Assembly: GCA_029259285.1 (NCBI GenBank)
Contig: JAPDJB010000079.1
Coordinates: forward strand, 1-19,681
Origin: Candidatus Bathyarchaeota archaeon
GTDB lineage: Archaea > Thermoproteota > Bathyarchaeia > TCS64 > B23
Reading direction: 5' to 3'
Length of the DNA stretch: 19,681 nt
Each line of letters starts with the position of its first letter. Within the stretch, counting starts at the first letter, position 1. Both the position numbers and the translations under genes were made by a program. A model generated the notes under the pieces. The model was not told the DNA's origin and did no database searches. It was given only the letters and a program-made list of their open reading frames with translations. Of this stretch, positions 15,073-19,681 are shown piece by piece.

Positions 15073-15526
15073 ATCTGTTGATCTCCCCCCTCCTAATCCT
15101 GGTGCTGGAGATGGGCTTCCCATCCTCCGCTAATACCATCTTGATGCAGAAGACTAGGAGGGGTCTCAAGCCCCTCTCAACTCTCAGCCTGTTGATCTCA
15201 TCCGCCCTAGGCTCCGTCTCCTCACTTACGATGATGCCCTCTATCTCGCCGTTTTCCACAGTCGGGCCATAGGGGTCATTTATGGGTATGATCTCAGCCC
15301 TATCGCTGTATCCCCGCTCCTCCAAGAACCTCTTGAGGGCTGAGTACCGCTTCTCAAAGGGGTCGAAATAGTGGTCGTGGAGTCTCCTAGCGAACTCATC
15401 CGTAGTCAACCCTATGAGGACTCGGTCAGCTACCTTGAAGGCCTCCTCCAGGAGCGTCTGATGACCCTTATGTAACAGGTCGAAGGTTCCCCCAACGGTT
15501 ACAAGCTTCAACCGCCTATCAACCAT
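15041..15526 (-). CDS. coaD: archaeal phosphopantetheine adenylyltransferase
   Basis: 161 residues. GGTFDLLHKGH (12-22) is the nucleotidyltransferase HxGH site (H19, H22), and ISSTRIRRGEI (139-149) is the second nucleotide-binding motif. Length and sequence match the archaeal/eukaryotic PPAT group (COG1019) rather than bacterial CoaD. It transfers AMP from ATP to 4'-phosphopantetheine to make dephospho-CoA, the penultimate step of CoA synthesis, in the cytoplasm. ATG 15526 has AGGAG 8 bases upstream, and an AAAGTTAAAATTGG stretch further up may be its TATA region. It is the first gene of a coaD-M20 unit, and diverges from the ACT-V4R gene. Confidence 0.92.
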   Translation of the reverse strand: MVDRRLKLVTVGGTFDLLHKGHQTLLEEAFKVADRVLIGLTTDEFARRLHDHYFDPFEKRYSALKRFLEERGYSDRAEIIPINDPYGPTVENGEIEGIIVSEETEPRADEINRLRVERGLRPLLVFCIKMVLAEDGKPISSTRIRRGEINRYGRVIRRRPE

Positions 15527-15705
15527 CTAGACAGCTCCTGAATCTCCATAACCGATGTCTCATCCCAATTTTAACTTTTAGGTTCCCAATCATCACAGCT
15601 GGTCGATAACCTAACTCGAATGGCCGCATGGCGGGTCCCGATATGGTCTCAAGCCTCATAATTTGAGCTGAGTATTCTAATCGCCGATGTAGGTAGTGCT
15701 ATAAT

Positions 15706-15715
15706 GTTAAATAAC
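15706..15715 (+). promoter_or_regulatory. TATA-like box of the ACT-V4R gene
   Basis: GTTAAATAAC centres 27 bases before position 15737, giving a leader of about 7 bases to GTG 15744 with GGTGAG at 15735-15740 as a ribosome binding site. The rest of the 217-base gap 15527-15743 shows nothing I can name. Confidence 0.4.
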
Positions 15716-15743
15716 CCTCTTTACTCTTCCCCTTGGTGAGAAG

Positions 15744-16562
15744 GTGAATTCTTTTAGCGTTGAAAGATTCATGGTTTATCAGGGTCGTAGGCTCTATGGA
15801 TTCAGGGTTGAGGGCTTCTCCAAGCCTGGGATAATCGCCGCCATCGCCTCCCTCATCGCCGATAAGGGGCTTGACATCACCTATTTCTCGACGACGGGGA
15901 CGGTTAGGAGGGGTGAATGGGGTGGAGGCATCTTCTTCATCGATTTCACGGGGTCGGATGTAAGGCCTGAGGATCTCGCTGAGGGGCTTAAGTCTCTGGA
16001 ATTCGTTGAGAGGGTTGAGGTGATCAAACCGAGGTTTGACGGCTTCATAGTTGATGAGGTATCCTTCCCCATAATGCTCGGCCCTCATAGGGCCATCATC
16101 CTATCCGAGCCTGCTCTAAGGGGTTTCCTAATCGACTTCAGGGAGCATCTGGGCAGCGGGGGTGAGGCTATGCTATACCACATCGGCAGAGCCGTTGGGG
16201 CTGAGAGGGCGAGGTATGTCAACGAATTGGCCGAGAGGATCGGGGTCTCAAAGCTAGAGGATAGAATCACTATAGGCGCATTACTCTTCAAGTCCCTGGG
16301 ATATGGAATCCCCGAGATATTAGAATTCAGGGAGCATCTCCCCTATCTACGGGTTAGGGTCTATCGCTGTATAGAATGTGAGCTGGGCGGAGGGGCAGGT
16401 CACCCCTTCAGCCATTACATCAGGGGCATACTCGCTGGATATGCATCGGAGATCTTTAAGCAGGATCTCCTCGCCGTTGAGACTAGATGTCTAGCCCTCG
16501 GGGATCCCCACTGCGAATTCGAGGTGAAGCCTAGGGAGGCCGCATCATCCCTAGATGTCTAG
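15744..16562 (+). CDS. ACT domain plus V4R (4-vinyl reductase) domain sensor protein
   Basis: 272 residues from GTG 15744, with ATG 15771 as a less likely alternative. Residues 18-95 look like an ACT ligand-binding domain (FRVEGFSKPGIIAAIASLIADKG style opening, then a strand-helix-strand ending VERVEVIKPRF). Residues about 110-262 are a V4R domain: GGEAMLYHIGRAVG, the LRVRVYRCIECELG cysteine pair C209/C212, HYIRGILAGYASEIF, and the family's closing ETRCLALGDPHCEFEV with C249 and C257. V4R domains bind small hydrophobic or metal ligands and occur in regulators such as MsvR-type proteins. No DNA-binding domain is seen, so a sensor or metabolic effector is likelier than a transcription factor. 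It lies 40 bases upstream of HMG-CoA reductase on the same strand and may be linked to it. Confidence 0.8.
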   Translation: MNSFSVERFMVYQGRRLYGFRVEGFSKPGIIAAIASLIADKGLDITYFSTTGTVRRGEWGGGIFFIDFTGSDVRPEDLAEGLKSLEFVERVEVIKPRFDGFIVDEVSFPIMLGPHRAIILSEPALRGFLIDFREHLGSGGEAMLYHIGRAVGAERARYVNELAERIGVSKLEDRITIGALLFKSLGYGIPEILEFREHLPYLRVRVYRCIECELGGGAGHPFSHYIRGILAGYASEIFKQDLLAVETRCLALGDPHCEFEVKPREAASSLDV

Positions 16563-16571
16563 CACCATAAC

Positions 16572-16580
16572 CATTAAAGC
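16572..16580 (+). promoter_or_regulatory. TATA-like box of HMG-CoA reductase
   Basis: CATTAAAGC is centred 27 bases before ATG 16603, so the message may be leaderless. GGGGG at 16596-16600 is too near the ATG but well placed for TTG 16609, so the start could be two codons later. Confidence 0.35.
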
Positions 16581-16602
16581 CTCATAACTCCATTAGGGGG
16601 TT

Positions 16603-17895
16603 ATGACGTTGACCCGAGAGGATCGCAGCAGCCGTATCTCAGGCTTCTATAAGAAGCCTGTGGAGGAGCGGATCCGCCTCGTCTCGGAGTTTGCAGGCCT
16701 CTCCGATGAGGATGTCATCCTCCTCCGCTCTGGTGGTGGTTTAAGCCTCGACATCGCTGACAGGATGATAGAGAATGTCCTAGGCCTTATGGCCTACCCC
16801 TTCGCCGTGGCCGTCAACTTCAGGATCAACGGTCGGGACTACATGGTTCCCATGGTCTTGGAGGAGCCTTCAGTTGTGGCGGCCGCCAGTAATATGGCGA
16901 GGTTGATGAGGGAGGGTGACGGCATCAAGGCGAGCTGCACCGATCCGGTGATGATCGGGCAGATACAGGTCGTCGACATCCCAGATATGGAGGAGGCGAT
17001 GGAGGCCGTGAGGGGGGAGAGGCATCGCATCTTGGAGCTGGCGAATGAACAGGATCCAATACTGGTCAAGCTGGGAGGGGGAGCTAAGAACCTAGAGTTG
17101 AGGAGACTGGAGACGGAGAAGGGGGAGATGCTCATCCTCCACCTCCTCGTCGACTGTCGAGATGCGATGGGGGCTAACGCCGTCAACACCATGTGCGAGG
17201 CCGTCGCCCCCCTGGTGGAGAAGCTGACTGGAGGCAGAGTTCTCCTCCGCATAATCTCGAATCTAGCCGATAGACGCATCGCCAGGGCTGAGGCGGTGGT
17301 GAGGAAGGATCTCATCGGCGGAGAGGAGATTGTCGATGACATCGTTAAGGCCTGGGCCTTCGCCGACGCCGACCCCTATAGGGCTGCGACCCATAATAAG
17401 GGCATAATGAATGGGATCATCGCCATCGCCCTCGCCACGGCTCAGGATCACAGGGCCATAGAGGCTGGAGCCCACGCCTACGCTGCGAGGACGGGTAGAT
17501 ATAGGGCGCTGAGCAGATGGTGGAAAAACGAGGATGGAGACCTCGTAGGCGAGTTGGAGCTTCCCCTCGCCGTAGGCGTCGTCGGTGGAGCCACGAGGAC
17601 TCATCCCATGGCCCGATTGGCGCTGAAGATCCTCGGTGTCTCAACCGCCAGAGAGCTGGCCGAGGTTATGGTCTCCGTCGGCCTGGCTCAGAACCTCGGA
17701 GCCCTGAGGGCGCTGGTTCAGGAGGGCATTCAATATGGCCATATGAGGCTTCACGCCAGGAATCTCGTCGTCATGGCTGGAGCTGAGGGAGATCTAATAG
17801 ATAGGGCGGTGGAGGAGCTTGTCGCATCTGGTGGTAGGATCACCTTCGACAGGGTTAAGGAAGTCGTGGAAAGGCTGAGGGGTGAGAAGCGATGA
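16603..17895 (+). CDS. class II 3-hydroxy-3-methylglutaryl-CoA reductase
   Basis: 430 residues, normal for the class. The catalytic set is complete: E88 in EEPSVVAAASNMARL, D187 in DAMGANAVNT, K266 in HNKGIMNG, and H380 in QYGHMRLH near the C-terminus. ENVLGLMAYPFAVAVNFRI and NGRDYMVPMVLEEP are typical of class II enzymes (Pseudomonas mevalonii type) and differ from the class I enzyme found in most archaea. The enzyme reduces HMG-CoA to mevalonate, the committed step to archaeal isoprenoid lipids; class II members can also run as mevalonate degraders. Coenzyme choice (NADH or NADPH) is not decided here. There are no membrane segments. The ATG of the Trm112 gene overlaps its stop (ATGA). Confidence 0.93.
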   Translation: MTLTREDRSSRISGFYKKPVEERIRLVSEFAGLSDEDVILLRSGGGLSLDIADRMIENVLGLMAYPFAVAVNFRINGRDYMVPMVLEEPSVVAAASNMARLMREGDGIKASCTDPVMIGQIQVVDIPDMEEAMEAVRGERHRILELANEQDPILVKLGGGAKNLELRRLETEKGEMLILHLLVDCRDAMGANAVNTMCEAVAPLVEKLTGGRVLLRIISNLADRRIARAEAVVRKDLIGGEEIVDDIVKAWAFADADPYRAATHNKGIMNGIIAIALATAQDHRAIEAGAHAYAARTGRYRALSRWWKNEDGDLVGELELPLAVGVVGGATRTHPMARLALKILGVSTARELAEVMVSVGLAQNLGALRALVQEGIQYGHMRLHARNLVVMAGAEGDLIDRAVEELVASGGRITFDRVKEVVERLRGEKR

Positions 17896-18464
17896 AGCCC
17901 TGGCTCCTAAACCTCCTCGCCTGCCCCATCGATAAGCATCACCCCCTGAAGGCCTGGTTCTTCAAGTGGGAGACCCCACGGGAGGAGTTGGAGAGGCTCT
18001 TTTCAAAGGCTGGAGTCGCCGTTGAGGAGTATGAGGCTGGATATAGGCAGCTGGCTAAGCAGCTCCTCGATGGAACCATAAGTCCCGAGGCCATAAAGGC
18101 CATCACGGATTCAACGGGCTGTGAGGCTTCAATTAAACTCCTAGAGGAGGCCCTCAAAGCCCTAGATCGCCTCACCAACTCCCTAGACAAATCTCCAGAG
18201 GAGCTGCTGAGGGAGTTTCCAGGGGAGATAGACAGCCTATATCGATTCCTCAACCTCACCGAGGTTGAGGTCGGCCTACTATACTGCCCAAAGTGTGGTC
18301 GATGGTATCCGATCGGCAGCTCCGTCGAGTCGGTGCCAGAACTCCTCCCCGACGAGCTGAGGGATAAAGAGCGAGATCTCTCCTGGATGGAGCGGTGGAG
18401 AACCCTGATACCAGAGGAGATAGCTGAGGGCGGTAAACCCTTCAATCTCAGCGATCGAGGCTAG
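17892..18464 (+). CDS. Trm112-family protein with long helical insertion
   Basis: 190 residues. The zinc-binding ends of Trm112 are plain: LLACPIDKHHPL (8-19) at the N-terminus and LLYCPKCGRWYPIGSSVES, then VPELLPDELR (148-157). Ligands are C11, C132 and C135, with H16 or H17 probably replacing the fourth cysteine. Trm112 is a small partner that stabilises several SAM methyltransferases acting on tRNA, rRNA and release factor. Minimal archaeal forms are about 60 residues; here roughly 100 residues (22-125), predicted helical and charged, are inserted between the two halves, in the place where eukaryotic Trm112 also carries a helical insert. It is coupled to HMG-CoA reductase by an ATGA overlap; the partner methyltransferase is not in the window. 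Confidence 0.85.
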   Translation: MKPWLLNLLACPIDKHHPLKAWFFKWETPREELERLFSKAGVAVEEYEAGYRQLAKQLLDGTISPEAIKAITDSTGCEASIKLLEEALKALDRLTNSLDKSPEELLREFPGEIDSLYRFLNLTEVEVGLLYCPKCGRWYPIGSSVESVPELLPDELRDKERDLSWMERWRTLIPEEIAEGGKPFNLSDRG

Positions 18465-18493
18465 CTTAATTGACTCATGGGAGTCGGTAACAT

Positions 18494-18516
18494 AAAGTTT
18501 ATATAGGAGAAACTTT
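18494..18516 (+). promoter_or_regulatory. tfb promoter: TATA box inside an inverted repeat
   Basis: TTTATATA (18498-18505) is the strongest TATA box in the window. It is framed by a perfect 7-bp inverted repeat, AAAGTTT (18494-18500) and AAACTTT (18510-18516). Transcription should start near 18528, giving a leader of about 75 bases, which is unusually long here. The leader holds a 6-bp hairpin (GTCTTC 18543-18548 with GAAGAC 18563-18568). Confidence 0.5.
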
Positions 18517-18603
18517 GGGTGTGTAATGCCCCCGAGTGATTGGTCTTCTGATTTTAGATGAGGAAGACTTGACGGTGGAGTAAGGGATAGTAGTTGAAGG
18601 GGG

Positions 18604-19524
18604 ATGAGGCGAGATAGGTCTGGGCGGGAGGATGTCTGCCCCGAGTGCGGCAGCAGAAATCTCATTCATGATGAGGAGTCTGGTGAGGTTATCTGCGGAG
18701 CCTGCGGCCTCGTGATAAGGGAGTCCCTCATCGATGAGGGGCCTGAGTGGAGGGCCTTCACCCAGAGTGAGAAGGAGGCTCGAAGCAGAGTTGGAGTCCC
18801 GCTGACCTACTCGGTTCATGATAAGGGTTTAACAACCATGATAGGGCGCGTTGGCCGTGACGCTATGGGGAAGGAGATCCCCTTCAAGACTAAGCTTCAG
18901 ATGCTGAGGCTTAGGAAGTGGCATATGAGGTCGAGGATACATAGCTCCATGGATCGAAACCTCGCCCAGGCTATGGCTGAGCTGGATAGGCTGTCGGATA
19001 AGCTGCATATCCCCTCATCGGTGAAGGAGAAGGCTGCCATAATATATCGTAAGGCCTTGGAGAGGGGGTTGGTGCGGGGGCGCTCCATCTCAGCCATAGC
19101 GGCGGCATCCCTCTACGCAGCCTGTAGATTGACTAGGACTCCCAGAACCCTTAGGGAGGTGGCTGCTCAGAGTCCGATGGATAAGAAGGAGATAGCTCGG
19201 TGTTATCGGCTTCTACTCCGCGAGCTTGGACTTCAGATGCCTGTTCCAGAGGCCGAGTTGAGGGTGCCGAAGATCGCTGCTAAGGTCGGTGTGGGCGAGA
19301 AGACGCAGAGACTGGCCATCGACATATTGAGGAGGGCTGAGAAGCTGAAGACGACGGCCGGCAAGGATCCCATGGGCCTGGCCGCCGCAGCCCTCTACAT
19401 CGCATGCGTCCTAAACAATGAGCGGAGAACCCAGAAGATGATCGCAGACGCCGCAGGTGTGACGGAGGTCACCATAAGGAATAGGTATAAGGGTTTGAAG
19501 AAGGCCTTGAACCTCGACATCTAA
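18604..19524 (+). CDS. tfb: transcription initiation factor IIB (TFB)
   Basis: 306 residues. The N-terminal zinc ribbon uses C12, C15, C31 and C34 (CPEC and CGAC). The B-reader and linker follow, with GPEWRAFT (46-53) and SVHDKGLTTMIG (70-81). Two cyclin repeats span about 120-205 and 214-303; the second ends with a helix-turn-helix (RRTQKMIADAAGVTEVTIRN, 274-293) that reads the BRE. TFB bridges TBP on the TATA box to RNA polymerase and sets the start site. No intein is present and all domains are complete. ATG 18604 directly follows GGGGG. The gene has its own strong promoter. Confidence 0.96.
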   Translation: MRRDRSGREDVCPECGSRNLIHDEESGEVICGACGLVIRESLIDEGPEWRAFTQSEKEARSRVGVPLTYSVHDKGLTTMIGRVGRDAMGKEIPFKTKLQMLRLRKWHMRSRIHSSMDRNLAQAMAELDRLSDKLHIPSSVKEKAAIIYRKALERGLVRGRSISAIAAASLYAACRLTRTPRTLREVAAQSPMDKKEIARCYRLLLRELGLQMPVPEAELRVPKIAAKVGVGEKTQRLAIDILRRAEKLKTTAGKDPMGLAAAALYIACVLNNERRTQKMIADAAGVTEVTIRNRYKGLKKALNLDI

Positions 19525-19553
19525 TTAGCTTCTCCGAGAGGTTAAAGAACTGA

Positions 19554-19560
19554 TTTATAT
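19554..19560 (+). promoter_or_regulatory. TATA box of the DUF373 gene
   Basis: TTTATAT is centred about 28 bases before ATG 19585, predicting a near-leaderless transcript. It follows the tfb stop by 30 bases, so DUF373 has its own promoter. Confidence 0.45.
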
Positions 19561-19584
19561 CACTGTCACCAATAATTTTTGAGG

Positions 19585-19681
19585 ATGAGGGAGAGGACGC
19601 TGATCCTCTGCATCGACAGGGATGACGATATAGGTAAGAAGGCTGGGATAGAGACGCCGATCCTCGGAAGGAAGCGGAATC
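19585..19681 (+). CDS. DUF373 family protein, N-terminal part only
   Basis: 32 codons are visible before the window ends: MRERTLILCIDRDDDIGKK then AGIETPILGRKRN. The opening strand followed by CIDRDDDIG and the GIETPILGR segment is the hallmark N-terminus of DUF373, a family of archaeal multi-pass membrane proteins of unknown function with a soluble N-terminal domain. It starts at ATG 19585 after GAGG. The remainder, including the membrane part, is off the window. Confidence 0.8.
   Translation, partial: MRERTLILCIDRDDDIGKKAGIETPILGRKRN

Noticed and set aside
16839..17342. Long open frame antisense to HMG-CoA reductase
   Set aside because: It is serine-rich with no recognisable domain and mirrors a well-supported gene; GC-rich codon use creates many such antisense frames here (also 303-749, 4667-5038, 17939-18445).
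18526..18572. Box C/D-like RNA in the tfb leader (CTGA followed by AGATGAG)
   Set aside because: The outer boxes are imperfect and the guide spacing is far too short.
1..19681. tRNA genes, CRISPR array, insertion sequence or attachment site
   Set aside because: I looked for T-loop-like GGTTCRAATC contexts, regularly spaced repeats and transposase motifs, and found none that hold up by eye.

Overview
The window looks like chromosomal DNA of an archaeon, most likely a Thermoproteota-type lineage (Bathyarchaeia would fit, but this is inferred from gene content only). Support comes from a TFB transcription factor, archaeal-type phosphopantetheine adenylyltransferase, Trm112, DUF763, DUF373, a rhodanese-less ThiI with the archaeal iron-sulfur cysteines, TATA-like boxes about 26 bases upstream of starts, leaderless or short-leader genes and GGAGG/GGTGA ribosome binding sites. 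There is no rRNA, tRNA, CRISPR array or insertion sequence that I can see. Layout: positions 1-1590 are clearly AT-rich and carry a winged-helix/CDF transporter fusion; from about 1590 onward the DNA is GC-rich with AGG/GAG-rich codon use. The minus-strand pair mscS-DUF169 (1919-3356) diverges from a plus-strand operon of a 16-cysteine ferredoxin and a tungsten-type aldehyde:ferredoxin oxidoreductase family enzyme (3441-5833). Next comes a tightly overlapping minus-strand operon: an alkaline-phosphatase-superfamily phosphodiesterase, a UDP-sulfoquinovose-synthase-like enzyme with an unusual N-terminal cysteine domain, and a thioredoxin (5855-9106). A small membrane protein and an Hsp20 chaperone follow, separated by a perfect palindrome. 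The plus-strand operon 10199-12718 encodes ThiI, two overlapping ThyX-family proteins and a stand-alone lipoate ligase C-terminal domain. Minus-strand genes 12708-15526 are DUF763, an M20 metallohydrolase and archaeal CoaD. The plus strand then holds an ACT-V4R sensor protein, class II HMG-CoA reductase coupled to a large Trm112 protein, TFB, and the start of a DUF373 gene cut by the window edge. Themes: coenzyme and lipid precursor supply (CoaD for CoA, HMG-CoA reductase for mevalonate), sulfur and redox chemistry (ThiI, sulfosugar synthase, thioredoxin, ferredoxin/AOR) and gene expression (TFB, Trm112). The most striking observation is the ThyX pair: one protein has the FAD-side motifs (HGSVFEH and NLR) but no RHR signature, and its partner has the RHR signature but lacks the HGSVFEH motif, suggesting an obligate hetero-oligomeric flavin-dependent thymidylate synthase.
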